A stretch of DNA of 37,271 nucleotides from Granulicella sp. (GTDB lineage Bacteria; Acidobacteriota; Terriglobia; Terriglobales; Acidobacteriaceae). Both the position numbers and the translations under genes were made by a program. Below are positions 1 to 8,585 of the stretch, piece by piece. Location of the stretch: assembly GCA_025357875.1 (NCBI GenBank), contig JANYLK010000186.1, positions 1 to 37,271 of the forward strand, given 5' to 3'. The stretch's first letter is position 1, and each line of letters opens with the position of its first letter. The notes beneath the pieces were generated by a model, which searched no databases, was not told the DNA's origin, and worked only from the letters and a program-made list of their open reading frames with translations.

Positions 1-1301
1 GACAGATCATTGAAGCCGAAGATGCTCGGACTGTTCAAGCTCGTGTCGCTAAAATTCCAGCGGCCACTCACGTTGTTCTTGTTGCCGAACTGCTTCTGCA
101 TGGATAGGCCGACGTTATCGCTGGTGGTGCCGCTGGCCAGCGGAAGCTGATAATTAAATCCCGCAGCATTGCCCGCAACGTTCGGTGTTTGCGGATAGAG
201 GCCCAGCAGCACGGTTGCGGAAGGGCTCACGCATTGCGTGGGAATAATGTTGCCGGCAAACTGCGCAGTGCCCGAAGAGATCATCGCCGGCGTCATTCCC
301 ATGCTCAGCAGATACGAGTTGCACGCAGGAGATACGGTCGCCAGATCCGCCGGAACATAGACTGCCGTCACGTTCTGTGAAGTCAGATTCCAGTTGCCCG
401 ATGCATCTTTCCCAACCGGAATCGTCGCCGCCTGGGTATTGTCCGAGGTGTTCTGTGTATGCGAATAGTTGATGCCGAAATACGGCCCGCGAGGCATCAG
501 GTGCGGGATCTTCAAAGGCCCGCCATAGCTCAGACCCAGCGTGTAGTTGTTAAACTGCGGCCTGGGCGATGCGAATCCGGTCACCGAGAATGGTGCCGCA
601 TTAAGCGCCGAGTTTTCCAGCCTCAGCAGAACATTGCCGTTATAGAGTGACCGCCCGCCATTGCGGTTGTTGCCAAACGCCTGGTTCATCGAGAACTGCG
701 ACGTCGCCGCATTGTTCACACTGCCGTTAATAAGGAAGCCATCATTGGCCTGCTGCGAGGTGGCATCCTGCGCTGGCGCCGCCGAAGCAACTTCAGAAGT
801 TGTGGCCTTCGCGTCTCCGGGCTTCGCCGCCGCGCCCTTTGCCGCCGTGCCGCCCTTGCCGGAAACAGCCGCTACTGCGGGAGGCGCTATCGTCGACGTC
901 GCAGCGGTTGCGATAGCAACCTGCGTGGGGTCAACCTTGACCGGCTTATTCTCCGCACGAATCTGGTCGATCGACATCAGCTTCAACTCGAACGCGCCCG
1001 CCGCCGCACTCGGCGCAACCGTCACCTCCTGCTTCACCGGCGCGAAGCCCGTCATCACGATCTCCAGGTTCCATGTGCCGTCAGCCAGATCCGCAAACGA
1101 AAAGACTCCCTGGCCGTCGGAGATCGCAACCACCTTCTTATCCCCCTGCGTCGCTGTCGCCGTCACCGTGGACCCGGGAACCGGAAGACCGCCAAACGTT
1201 ACCTGCCCGTGATACTCCGCAGCCATCGCCGCGCCCGACAGGGCTACCCACGCCAACGCGCTACCCAGCAGAAGACGATTTACAACGCGTCCCAACAACA
1301 T
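1..1301 (-). CDS. TonB-dependent-receptor-like outer-membrane protein with carboxypeptidase-regulatory domain (3' end outside window)
   Basis: The first 433 codons of a large surface protein are visible; the frame stays open to the window edge, so the C-terminus is missing. The ATG at 1301 starts a signal peptide (MLLGRVVNRLLLGSALAWVA, then ALSGAAMAAE), with likely cleavage after AMA. Residues of about 25-100 form a carboxypeptidase-regulatory-like (Ig-fold) domain (VTFGGLPVPGSTVTATATQG; VFSFADLADGTW). A low-complexity Ala/Pro/Lys/Thr linker follows. After that come features typical of acidobacterial Oar/TonB-receptor-like proteins: FLINGSVNNAATSQFSMNQ, a NNRNGG motif, LYNGNV and LSYGGPLKIP. 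Family knowledge suggests an outer-membrane barrel for uptake or adhesion. The substrate cannot be read from the sequence. The upstream 475 bases are filled by interspersed repeats. Confidence 0.8.
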   Translation of the reverse strand, partial: MLLGRVVNRLLLGSALAWVALSGAAMAAEYHGQVTFGGLPVPGSTVTATATQGDKKVVAISDGQGVFSFADLADGTWNLEIVMTGFAPVKQEVTVAPSAAAGAFELKLMSIDQIRAENKPVKVDPTQVAIATAATSTIAPPAVAAVSGKGGTAAKGAAAKPGDAKATTSEVASAAPAQDATSQQANDGFLINGSVNNAATSQFSMNQAFGNNRNGGRSLYNGNVLLRLENSALNAAPFSVTGFASPRPQFNNYTLGLSYGGPLKIPHLMPRGPYFGINYSHTQNTSDNTQAATIPVGKDASGNWNLTSQNVTAVYVPADLATVSPACNSYLLSMGMTPAMISSGTAQFAGNIIPTQCVSPSATVLLGLYPQTPNVAGNAAGFNYQLPLASGTTSDNVGLSMQKQFGNKNNVSGRWNFSDTSLNSPSIFGFNDL

Positions 1302-1356
1302 TGCCCCTCCACAACCTGCCCGCTAAAGCGCTTCGTCTCAACTGCTGAGAATCTTC

Positions 1357-1443
1357 GGGTGCCCCATCCAATCTTCGGGTGCCATCCAACCCTCGGGTGC
1401 CCCATCCTTGGCGCGTACTCTGCGCAAAGGGTGGGAGTCTCAA
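1357..1443 (+). repeat. Family A hairpin repeat, with two truncated heads
   Basis: Three GGGTGCC(CC)AT heads occur in a row at 1357, 1377 and 1395; only the last has a full hairpin. Its inner arms CCTTGGCGC and GCGCAAAGG differ from the common version but are still mostly complementary, and GTGGGAG closes the element. Confidence 0.7.
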
Positions 1444-1463
1444 ACTCTGCCCGACTTCGCCTT

Positions 1464-1533
1464 TCGGAGTAGCAGCGGGCTTCAGCCCGCGGTACTCCGG
1501 GGGAGAAAAGAAAGGGGCTTTAGCCCCGGGGAT
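1464..1533 (+). repeat. Family B repeat (GCGGGCTTCAGCCCGC / GGGGCTTTAGCCCC)
   Basis: Two hairpins lie in tandem: CGGGCTTCAGCCCG inside a GGAGTAGCAG...CGGTACTCC frame, then GGGGCTTTAGCCCC after a short A/G-rich spacer. The same arrangement recurs at 17346 and 21187. The stretch from 1534 to 1776 shows no gene; it contains a 10-base palindrome TAGTATACTA at 1736-1745. Confidence 0.75.
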
Positions 1534-1776
1534 CTTCACAACGGCTAATCGCGCTCAGTCCGATGGATTGCATACCCTTAACTACGGACGCAAAGGCCTA
1601 CGGGTTCCAAAAGAATCAAAGGACGAATAATTTGGCTTAAGAGACGTTTGACGAACCAGGATTGTTCAAGGCATCTCAATCATTTAATACAACAACGTCT
1701 CCCCCACCCTCGTCGGATCGAGCCCGTTACCTATGTAGTATACTATCCCACCCGTCCATCCCACGCAAGCGAGCCA

Positions 1777-2385
1777 TTATCGAATCCGAAACACAAGTCC
1801 CGCGCCCAGGCGAACGTTGTTCTGCCGATCACCCGCAGCATTCGGAAGCTGCGTGTAGAGGTAATCCGCCTGCAATATCCGCGCAGAAATATGATCCGAG
1901 AGAGCCACATCCACGCCTCCTCCAGTCGAGAAAGCAAACGAGTTCCCGGTAGTGGAGAAGGTTGCCGCCGTCGGAAAATAGCCATCGAACCCATGCGCTG
2001 CTCCGACGAGCGCTTGCCCGAAGCCCGAGAACCTGCGACCGTACCGGCGAGTGACGCGGGGCCCGACGAGGTACGTCATGCGGCCGACTGAATCCCCGTG
2101 CGAATTGATCTTGTCCGCGTGCGCACCGCCCACCTCGGCAACCGCGCTGAGCCAGTGATGCAGCCGCAGATCAACCTCCGCACGAGCGCCCTGCATGTAG
2201 AAGCAGCCGCAGCCCCCCGGAGGTGCGTTCGCCCGAATAGCGTTGTAGCCCACAGCAAACTCCAGCGCTCCGGCTGTCTGCTGACTCTGTGCGCTTGCCT
2301 TGACCGCGACTCCGTTCGCAACCAGAAGTAGCATGGCAAGAGTCAGGTACTGAATCAATACTCTGGTTCCAGGATATTTGTGCAT
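1777..2385 (-). CDS. Outer-membrane beta-barrel protein
   Basis: This 202-residue protein has an N-terminal signal peptide (hydrophobic stretch LTLAMLLLVANGVAVKASAQ). The mature part has alternating hydrophobic and polar strands with Gly and aromatic residues (LEFAVGYNAI, RAEVDLRLHHWLSAVAEVGG, GFGQALVGAAHGFDGYFP) and ends in a strand closing on FRIR. This is the pattern of small OmpA-like or OMP_b-brl barrels. The start at 2385 is preferred over longer upstream readings because GGAGAG sits 3 bases before the ATG and overlaps the stop of the preceding gene. It lies 8 bases downstream of the NHL/anchor-D gene, so the two are very likely co-transcribed and translationally coupled. The barrel's ligand is unknown. 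Confidence 0.75.
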   Translation of the reverse strand: MHKYPGTRVLIQYLTLAMLLLVANGVAVKASAQSQQTAGALEFAVGYNAIRANAPPGGCGCFYMQGARAEVDLRLHHWLSAVAEVGGAHADKINSHGDSVGRMTYLVGPRVTRRYGRRFSGFGQALVGAAHGFDGYFPTAATFSTTGNSFAFSTGGGVDVALSDHISARILQADYLYTQLPNAAGDRQNNVRLGAGLVFRIR

Positions 2386-2393
2386 GCGCTCTC

Positions 2394-5300
2394 CTATTGC
2401 AAGATCAAAGTCACCGTCGTGGAATGCTGGATCGAGCCGCTGGTGCCCGTCACGGTAAGAACGTAAGTCTGCTGCGAATGCCCTGCGAATCCTCCAGCAC
2501 CGCATCCCCAGAGACACGTCAGGCCCGCGAATAGAACGAGGGCACTCAGCAACCGAGCCGTCGATTGGCGCATCCGCTTCACCCTGATCCACGGCAGCAG
2601 GAGAATTCCCAGCGCAATCATTGCGCCTCGTCCCCCGATTTGCGACTCGCCCAGGTGGGGCACGCTAAGCGCTGCGACATTAGTCGTTCCCACTGTCAGT
2701 GTCGAAGTAGCCGCACTGCCGACCGGGGTGACCGACGCCGGGGAGAAGGACGACGTCGCCCCCACCGGCAGTCCGGAGATAGAAAGAGTGATGCCGTTCG
2801 AAAGTGCACCATTCAGAGGCGTCACTGTGATCGGATAGACCGCGTTCGTGCCTCGAGAAACAGTCTGCGGACTGTTCGACGCGGCAATCGAGAAGTCGGC
2901 CACCACAGGAGCTACCCCGGCGCCCGCAAGTTGCGCGGTTTGCGGCGATCCGGTCACATTGTCCGCGACCGAGATCGCTGCGGAGTAATTCGCAGCGGCA
3001 GCAGGCGTAAAGGTCACCACGATATTGCAGCTCGCACCCACCGCCAAACTCGCACCGCAAGTAGTCGTCTGCGCGAATTGCGCAGTATTCGCTCCGGTAA
3101 TAGTGATGCCGGTAATGCTGAGCGCAGCCGTGCCCGGATTGGACAGCGTCACTGTCTGCGCCGCACTGGTGGTGCCGGTCGTAACGTTGCCGAACGCGAG
3201 ACTAGCCGGACTCAACACCGCCTGCGGCACAGCCGGAGCCACGCCCGTCCCGGCCAGAGTGACCGACTGCGGAGAGCCGGTCGCATTGTCCGCAACAGAA
3301 ATCGAAGCCGCAAAGCCCGCCGCCGCATTCGGCGCGAACGTTACCGAGATACTGCAGCTAGCCCCAGCAGCGAGCGTCGTACCGCAGCTATTCGTCTGCG
3401 CAAATACGCTAGAGCCCGTCCCCGTAACGCTGATGCCGGTGATGCTCAACGCGGCCGTGCCCGGATTAGAGAGCGTCACCGTCTGCGCAGCGCTCGTCAA
3501 ACCGGTTGTAAGGCTCCCGAAAGCCAGACTTGCCGGACTCAACACCGCCTGTGGAGCCGCCGGAGCTACACCTGCGCCAGCCAGAGTGACCGACTGCGGA
3601 GAACCAGTCGCATTGTCCGCGACCGAGACGGCAGCGGAATAACTGGCGACCGCAGAGGGTGTGAACGTCACCGAGATGGTGCAACTCGCACCCGCAGCCA
3701 GGCTCTCACCACAACCACTCGTCTGGGCGAACTGCGCAGTATTCGCTCCCGTAACACCGATGCTTATAATGCTCAGCGCGGCCGTGCCCGGATTGGATAG
3801 GGTAATCGTCTGCGCAGCGCTGGTCGTCCCGGTCGTCAGGTTTCCGAACGCCAGACTAGCCGGACTCAACACCGCCTGCGGAGTGGTCGTAGTTGCAATA
3901 CCCGTTCCATTCAGCAGGATCGTTTGGGTCGTGGACGCGGTCACATTCAGCGCATCGTCGGTCAGCACCAGCGTTCCATGAATCAGCCCCGCGACCGTCG
4001 GCGAGAAGCTCAACAACAGCGTGCAACTGTTCCCCGGCGCCAGCGTCCCCGCACTGGATGAGGTTCCTAACTGCGGGCAAGTCCCGGTGCCGCCCAACGT
4101 AAAGCCGGCAGAAATACTCGGATTGCGTCCCGAGGAAGGAACCGGAAATGTCAGGTTCGCATTACCGATATTTTGCACCGTCGCAGTCTGTGGACTATCC
4201 GTGCTGGTCGCTCCCACATTGGTATTCGCAAAGTTCAGAGTCGGCGGATCGCCTAGATCCAGCTTCGAGACCGTGCTCTTGTCATAGTCGCTGAAATAGA
4301 GATTGCCGCTCCCATCGACCGCGATTCCCCAGGAAGCTACGAAGGCGGCCATTACTGTCTCCGTGTAAGCGGCCCCGGCTGGCGCTTCCTTCAACACGCG
4401 AAGGTTGCCGCGGTCAGCGATGTAGACGTTGCCCTTTCCGTCCACGGTCACGCCATTAGGATGGTTCAAACCGGTGCCGATTGTCGTCTGCGTGTATGTA
4501 CTTCCCGACAGCGTCTCTTTCCACACCTTACCAATATCGGTATCGGCGATATAGACGTTCCCGGCCCCATCGACGGCCACGCCAAAGGGGTTGTCCAACC
4601 CAGTCGATAGATCGGCTACCGTACTGTCCGTATAGGTCCCGCCGGACAGAGTCTTCTTAATGACGCGTTGCACACCGAGACTGCCGCTGTTGCTCGGAGT
4701 ATCGGCATAGTAGACATTGCCGCTTCCATCAACCGCCACGCCAGTGGGGGAATGCAGGTTCGTGCCCACCAACACCGTCTCTGTATAGCCGCTCGCGGAC
4801 ACTGTCTCTTTCAGCACCCGCCGATTCAGGGCATCGACGACATACAGGTTTCCCGCGCCATCCACCGCGATCCCGAAGGGAGAGGCCAGGCCAACGCTTA
4901 CCACGACCGACTCGGTATAACTGGCTCCCGACGGCGCCTCCTTCAACACGCGATTATTCTGGGTGTCGTTGACGAAGACATTGCCGCTGCCATCGACCGC
5001 CACGCCGATGGGATGATTCAGACCGGTGCTTGCAATCGTCGTCAACACTCCAGGCGGAAAGGCCACTTGAGACCCAATGCCGATTCCGTAGATATAGCCG
5101 GAAGCAATCGCGTTGCCGGCTGAATCCTTCAGCACCGCCGCTCCGTAGCGTGTTCCCGCAAATTTCGGACTCAACGTAACATTCAACGTGCAGGTGTCGC
5201 CAGGATTATAGGTATGTGCGAACCCATTGGTCGTGCAGGTGCCGGTTCCCGCATCCGCGAAGTCCATTCCAATTGCGCCCTGCGTCAAGACCGCCGTGCT

Positions 5301-5579
5301 CCCCAGCTTGCCACCGGTGTCGAACGTGAACGAGAGCGAACTGACAGCACTCGTGTTCTTCACGTTGACGCTGCCGAAACTGACACCCGTCGCCGGTCCG
5401 AAGTGCGCGGTCTGCGCATCGATCTGCACGCACCAGAAGCCTGTCGCCGCGAACGCGCATGCCAAAAGTACGACCAGATGTCGAATTCGCAAAGCTGAAC
5501 GGTTCAAAGCAGTGGAGATTGAACCAACAAAAAGGCAGCCAAACGGCACAATCTTCATAGAAGGAGCCCCCGGGGTCAT
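2394..5579 (-). CDS. NHL-repeat / choice-of-anchor-D surface protein
   Basis: A secreted or surface protein of about 1060 residues. The start is ATG at 5579; a second in-frame ATG at 5558 (MKIVPFGCLF) is equally possible because neither has a strong ribosome-binding site. After a hydrophobic leader comes an anchor-D-like segment (about 60-170). Six NHL blades follow (about 180-450), each with the core GVAVDGSGNVY and ending RVLKE, which should form a six-bladed propeller. Then come one divergent and three near-identical 109-residue Ig-like choice-of-anchor-D (ASPM/SPD2/Hydin-type) modules, each starting PQAVLSPASLAFG and containing a Cys pair. The C-terminus has a hydrophobic segment (MIALGILLLPWIRV), a second one with GCGAG, and an ALTVTGTSG-like tail. 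The TAG stop at 2394-2396 merges with the next gene's ribosome-binding site. Likely role is adhesion or a cell-surface scaffold; no catalytic site is visible. Confidence 0.75.
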   Translation of the reverse strand: MTPGAPSMKIVPFGCLFVGSISTALNRSALRIRHLVVLLACAFAATGFWCVQIDAQTAHFGPATGVSFGSVNVKNTSAVSSLSFTFDTGGKLGSTAVLTQGAIGMDFADAGTGTCTTNGFAHTYNPGDTCTLNVTLSPKFAGTRYGAAVLKDSAGNAIASGYIYGIGIGSQVAFPPGVLTTIASTGLNHPIGVAVDGSGNVFVNDTQNNRVLKEAPSGASYTESVVVSVGLASPFGIAVDGAGNLYVVDALNRRVLKETVSASGYTETVLVGTNLHSPTGVAVDGSGNVYYADTPSNSGSLGVQRVIKKTLSGGTYTDSTVADLSTGLDNPFGVAVDGAGNVYIADTDIGKVWKETLSGSTYTQTTIGTGLNHPNGVTVDGKGNVYIADRGNLRVLKEAPAGAAYTETVMAAFVASWGIAVDGSGNLYFSDYDKSTVSKLDLGDPPTLNFANTNVGATSTDSPQTATVQNIGNANLTFPVPSSGRNPSISAGFTLGGTGTCPQLGTSSSAGTLAPGNSCTLLLSFSPTVAGLIHGTLVLTDDALNVTASTTQTILLNGTGIATTTTPQAVLSPASLAFGNLTTGTTSAAQTITLSNPGTAALSIISIGVTGANTAQFAQTSGCGESLAAGASCTISVTFTPSAVASYSAAVSVADNATGSPQSVTLAGAGVAPAAPQAVLSPASLAFGSLTTGLTSAAQTVTLSNPGTAALSITGISVTGTGSSVFAQTNSCGTTLAAGASCSISVTFAPNAAAGFAASISVADNATGSPQSVTLAGTGVAPAVPQAVLSPASLAFGNVTTGTTSAAQTVTLSNPGTAALSITGITITGANTAQFAQTTTCGASLAVGASCNIVVTFTPAAAANYSAAISVADNVTGSPQTAQLAGAGVAPVVADFSIAASNSPQTVSRGTNAVYPITVTPLNGALSNGITLSISGLPVGATSSFSPASVTPVGSAATSTLTVGTTNVAALSVPHLGESQIGGRGAMIALGILLLPWIRVKRMRQSTARLLSALVLFAGLTCLWGCGAGGFAGHSQQTYVLTVTGTSGSIQHSTTVTLILQ
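2901..3881 (-). repeat. Three tandem 327-base coding repeats (anchor-D modules)
   Basis: The marker CTCAACACCG recurs at 3211, 3538 and 3865, exactly 327 bases (109 codons) apart. The three units are highly similar at DNA level, which points to recent tandem duplication or ongoing conversion inside the surface-protein gene. Confidence 0.9.
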
Positions 5580-5691
5580 CAATAAATGAAACGTGGGTGG
5601 AGTATACAGGTCGCCAAAGACTCGGTCATCCGCCGCGCACCTTCCCAGTTATGCAGCCCCGTCTGTCATCCCGCAGCACCCGTCGAACCTG

Positions 5692-5720
5692 TTACACTAT
5701 ATTCGTACTATCGCATATAC
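5692..5720 (+). promoter_or_regulatory. Possible sigma-70-type promoter of the arsR-like gene
   Basis: TTACAC (5692-5697), a 17-base spacer and ATATAC (5715-5720) lie 20 bases before the ATG at 5740. The spacer and -10 contain TATAT...ATATA (5698-5719), a small inverted repeat that could serve as an operator. This is pattern matching only. Confidence 0.4.
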
Positions 5721-5739
5721 TTATGTACTTGGAGCGTTG

Positions 5740-6087
5740 ATGCAAGACTCCCTGCGCCGTTTCAAAGCCGACATCTTCCAGGCACTCGCCCACCCCACCC
5801 GCATCGCCATCATCGAACAACTTGAGCACGGCGAGCTCTCTGCCGGCGAGTTGATGGAGAAACTCAAGATCGAGCAGGCCAACCTCTCGCAGCATCTCGC
5901 CGTCCTCCGCGCCAAGCAGCTCGTCGTCAATCGCAAGGCCGGCAACCAGGTCTTCTATTCCGTCCGCGACCCCATCCTCATCGAGGTCCTCGCCCTGATG
6001 CGCCGCTACTTTTACTCCCATCTGCAGGAAGCCATGGACCTGCTCGGCAAGATGGACAAGAAGGCCAAATCCGAGGCCAGTTCTTGA
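5740..6087 (+). CDS. ArsR/SmtB-family winged-helix transcriptional regulator
   Basis: This 115-residue regulator begins MQDSLRRFKADIFQALAHP. ATG 5740 is preferred to upstream starts because GGAG lies 5 bases before it and the protein then starts exactly at the family's first helix. Helix-turn-helix: ELSAGELMEKLKIEQANLSQ followed by HLAVLRAKQLV (about 38-68), then the wing NRKAGNQVFYSVRDP. It contains no cysteine, so the classical ArsR metal site (ELCVCDL) is absent; the signal may be non-metal or sensed by protein interaction. The C-terminal helix is rich in Lys. It lies 180 bases upstream of the Hyf-like operon in the same direction and may control it, but the link is only positional. Confidence 0.85.
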   Translation: MQDSLRRFKADIFQALAHPTRIAIIEQLEHGELSAGELMEKLKIEQANLSQHLAVLRAKQLVVNRKAGNQVFYSVRDPILIEVLALMRRYFYSHLQEAMDLLGKMDKKAKSEASS

Positions 6088-6120
6088 CCCTCCTCAACCA
6101 TCGGGCACCCTACACCCTCC

Positions 6121-6186
6121 GGGTGCCCCATCCTCGCCACTGTTCCATCGTGGCAGGGTGGGGTATCACGCCGCGCGCGACCGCTT
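6121..6186 (+). repeat. Family A hairpin repeat
   Basis: GGGTGCCCCAT, arms CCTCGCCAC and GTGGCAGGG around the loop TGTTCCATC, then GTGGGGTATC and the tail CGCGCGACCGC. It fills the gap between the regulator and the first Hyf-like gene. Confidence 0.85.
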
Positions 6187-6268
6187 TGCGCCGGGTGCTT
6201 CCTGTTCGACGCAGCCCTTTCTCGCCAACCGTGGGGTCACTCACTCCCGCCGCCGGGATCACCGTCAA

Positions 6269-8287
6269 ATGACCCTCCCCCTCATCGCCGAGCACCCACT
6301 CCGCCTCCTCCTCTACCTCATCACAACGTGGCTGGCCCTTGGCCTCGCCGGCCTGCCAACTCCACGCGGCGGTCGCCTCGTAGCGCGCGTACTCTTCCCG
6401 CTCGGCGCGATGATCTGCCTGGCCGTCGCGACGATCGCCGCAATCTTCCTCCTCACCGGCCACGCACCGCAGACCGCAATCCTCCCATTCGGCCTTCCCG
6501 ACCTGCCCTTCCACATTCGTCTCGACGCCCTCTCCGCGTTCTTCCTGCTGATACTCGGGCTAGCAGGCGCCGGCATCTCCATCTTTTCCGCAGGCTATTT
6601 CCGCGCCGGAGAAGGCACAGCGCCTGGCCTGATGGGTCTGCAGTATCACGTCTTCCTCGCCAGCATGGCCCTCGTCCTGCTCGCCGACGACGCCTACCTC
6701 TTCATGGTTGCGTGGGAGACGATGGCGCTCAGCTCCTACTTCCTCGTCACCTCGCAGCACCGCATTCCCGAGATTCGCCGCGCCGGATTCCTCTATCTCC
6801 TGATGGCGCACGTCGGCGCAATCTGCATCCTGCTCAGCTTCGGAGTGCTGCAAGGCGGAAGCTGGCAGTTCACCTTCGACGCCATGCGCCACGCGACCTC
6901 GACGCTCACGCCCTTCCTCGCGACCACCGCGTTCCTGCTAGCCCTCCTCGGTTTCGGAATGAAGGCCGGACTGGTCCCGCTGCACGTCTGGCTGCCCGAA
7001 GCGCATCCCGCCGCACCCTCACCCGTCTCCGCCATGATGAGCGGCATCATGCTCAAGACCGCCGTCTACGGCTTCCTCCGCATCAGCTTCGATCTGCTCC
7101 ACGTCCGCTTCTGGCAGTGGGGTGTGCTCGTGCTCGCCGTCGGACTCTTCTCCGCCATCTACGGAGCCATCTTCGCGGCAGTGCAGTCGGACATGAAGCG
7201 CCTGCTGGCCTATTCCTCGATCGAGAACATCGGCATCATCTTCACCGGCATCGGCCTCGCAATCCTCTTCGAAACCTCCAACCTGCATCTCTACGCCGCG
7301 CTCGCTCTCTGCGCCGCACTGGTCCACGCACTCAACCACTCGCTCTTCAAGAGCCTGCTCTTCCTCACCACCGGCTCCGTCCTGCACGCCACGGGACATC
7401 GCAATCTGGGCAAGCTCGGCGGCCTCATCCGACGCATGCCCTGGGTCGCAACCATCGCGCTCGTCGGCACGCTCGCCATCGCCGGCCTGCCTCCGCTCAA
7501 CGGCTTCGTATCCGAGTGGCTTCTCCTCCAATCCTTCCTCTTCACTCCGCAGATCCCTCACGCCTTCGTCAACATGTTCGTACCTCTCGGCGCAGCCGTA
7601 CTCGCACTCACCGCAGCCTTGGCCGCTTACGTCATGGTGAAGTTCTACGGCGTCGTCTTCCTCGGTCAACCCCGCGAAGCATCGCTCTCCGAAGCCCGCG
7701 ACCCTAGCTGGCTCGAACGCATCGGCCTGCTCTGGCTCGCAATCGGATGCATAGCCATTGGCATCGTCCCGCAACTCGCCATGCGCCCCGCCGCCGGCGT
7801 TACCGGCATGTTGCTAGGCCAGACCGTAGCCACCTCATCGCTCTGGTGGATCGCGCCCATCGCCCCGCAGCAAGCCTCCTACAGCGGAGTCATTCTGCTA
7901 GCCGGGATCCTCGGCACAATCGGCATCACGTTCTTACTGGTCCGCCTGCTAGCCCACGGCCGCCTCCGCCGAGTGCCCGCGTGGGATTGTGGCTACCCGC
8001 ACCAAACCGCGCGCATGCAGGATACCGCCGAAGGTTTCGGCCAACCCATCCGCCACATGTTCGGCGCCTTCTTTCGCATCGAGCGCGACCTGCCCACGCC
8101 CGACGACATCGCTCCCCGCTACCGCATGCGCCTCGAAGACCGCATCTGGCGTACCCTTTACCTTCCCATCGCGCGCGCCACGCAGAAGATCGCCGACATG
8201 GTCAGCATCCTGCAAAGCGGAAGCCTATCTATATATCTCCTCTGCAGCTTCCTCACGCTGATCGTCCTACTGGTGTTCGTCCTATGA
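6269..8287 (+). CDS. hyfB: Hydrogenase-4 component B-like proton-translocating subunit (NuoL/MrpA-type antiporter family)
   Basis: A 672-residue polytopic membrane protein, the same length class as HyfB. Start: ATG 6269 (MTLPLIAEHPLRLLLYLITT), which puts the first membrane helix near the N-terminus; upstream in-frame codons are repeat DNA. It carries the proton-conducting Proton_antipo_M core: FMVAWETMALSSYFLV with the key Glu, GFGMKAGLVPLHVWLPEAHP with the key Lys, SPVSAMMSGIMLKTAVYG, and the His-containing ALVHALNHSLFKSLLFLTTG. The C-terminal soluble stretch WDCGYPHQTARMQDTAEGF is typical of HyfB/HycC. It should be the ion-pumping subunit of a membrane complex with the next five genes. No strong ribosome-binding site is visible before the start. 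Confidence 0.9.
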   Translation: MTLPLIAEHPLRLLLYLITTWLALGLAGLPTPRGGRLVARVLFPLGAMICLAVATIAAIFLLTGHAPQTAILPFGLPDLPFHIRLDALSAFFLLILGLAGAGISIFSAGYFRAGEGTAPGLMGLQYHVFLASMALVLLADDAYLFMVAWETMALSSYFLVTSQHRIPEIRRAGFLYLLMAHVGAICILLSFGVLQGGSWQFTFDAMRHATSTLTPFLATTAFLLALLGFGMKAGLVPLHVWLPEAHPAAPSPVSAMMSGIMLKTAVYGFLRISFDLLHVRFWQWGVLVLAVGLFSAIYGAIFAAVQSDMKRLLAYSSIENIGIIFTGIGLAILFETSNLHLYAALALCAALVHALNHSLFKSLLFLTTGSVLHATGHRNLGKLGGLIRRMPWVATIALVGTLAIAGLPPLNGFVSEWLLLQSFLFTPQIPHAFVNMFVPLGAAVLALTAALAAYVMVKFYGVVFLGQPREASLSEARDPSWLERIGLLWLAIGCIAIGIVPQLAMRPAAGVTGMLLGQTVATSSLWWIAPIAPQQASYSGVILLAGILGTIGITFLLVRLLAHGRLRRVPAWDCGYPHQTARMQDTAEGFGQPIRHMFGAFFRIERDLPTPDDIAPRYRMRLEDRIWRTLYLPIARATQKIADMVSILQSGSLSIYLLCSFLTLIVLLVFVL

Positions 8288-8332
8288 CCCGGCACGCGCT
8301 CTTCGTTGTTCATTCATCGTTCTCCGTTGGCC

Positions 8333-8518
8333 GGGTGCCCCATCCTCGCCACAGTTTCATCGTGGCAGGGTGGGGTATCGCGCCCCGCGCGACCGCCTTA
8401 GGCCGGGTGCCCCATCCTCGCCACGGTTCCATCGTGGCAGGGTGGGGTATCGCGCCCCGCGCGACCACCTTAGGCCGGGTGCCCCATTCATCGTGGCTTT
8501 ATCGCGATGAGTGGGGTC
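8333..8518 (+). repeat. Three family A repeats in tandem
   Basis: Copies at 8333, 8404 and 8477 fill most of the 298-base gap between hyfB and hyfC. The first two have CCTCGCCAC/GTGGCAGGG arms. The third has different arms, TCATCG and CGATGA, inside the same CCCCAT...GTGGGG frame. Confidence 0.85.
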
Positions 8519-8550
8519 TATCTCGACACACATCACCACAGCGACCCTCA

Positions 8551-8583
8551 CCGCGAACCCCGAACCTCGAACCGCAAACCACC
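8551..8583 (+). repeat. Family E CGAACCTCGAA tract directly before hyfC
   Basis: A short run of CGAACC(C/T)CGAACCTCGAACC ends 2 bases before the hyfC start codon. No Shine-Dalgarno sequence is visible in or after it. Confidence 0.5.
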
Positions 8584-8585
8584 CT

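Noticed and set aside
1736-1745. TAGTATACTA palindrome downstream of the barrel protein
   Set aside because: Ten-base palindromes arise by chance at this scale; no neighbouring promoter or second copy supports an operator.
5660-5690. Family C repeat near GTCTGTCATCCCGCAGCACC
   Set aside because: Only the first half resembles the family and there is no hairpin, so it was not counted.
7019-7774. 251-codon acidic minus-strand frame inside hyfB
   Set aside because: It is a GC-rich antisense frame; the sense frame has full HyfB conservation.
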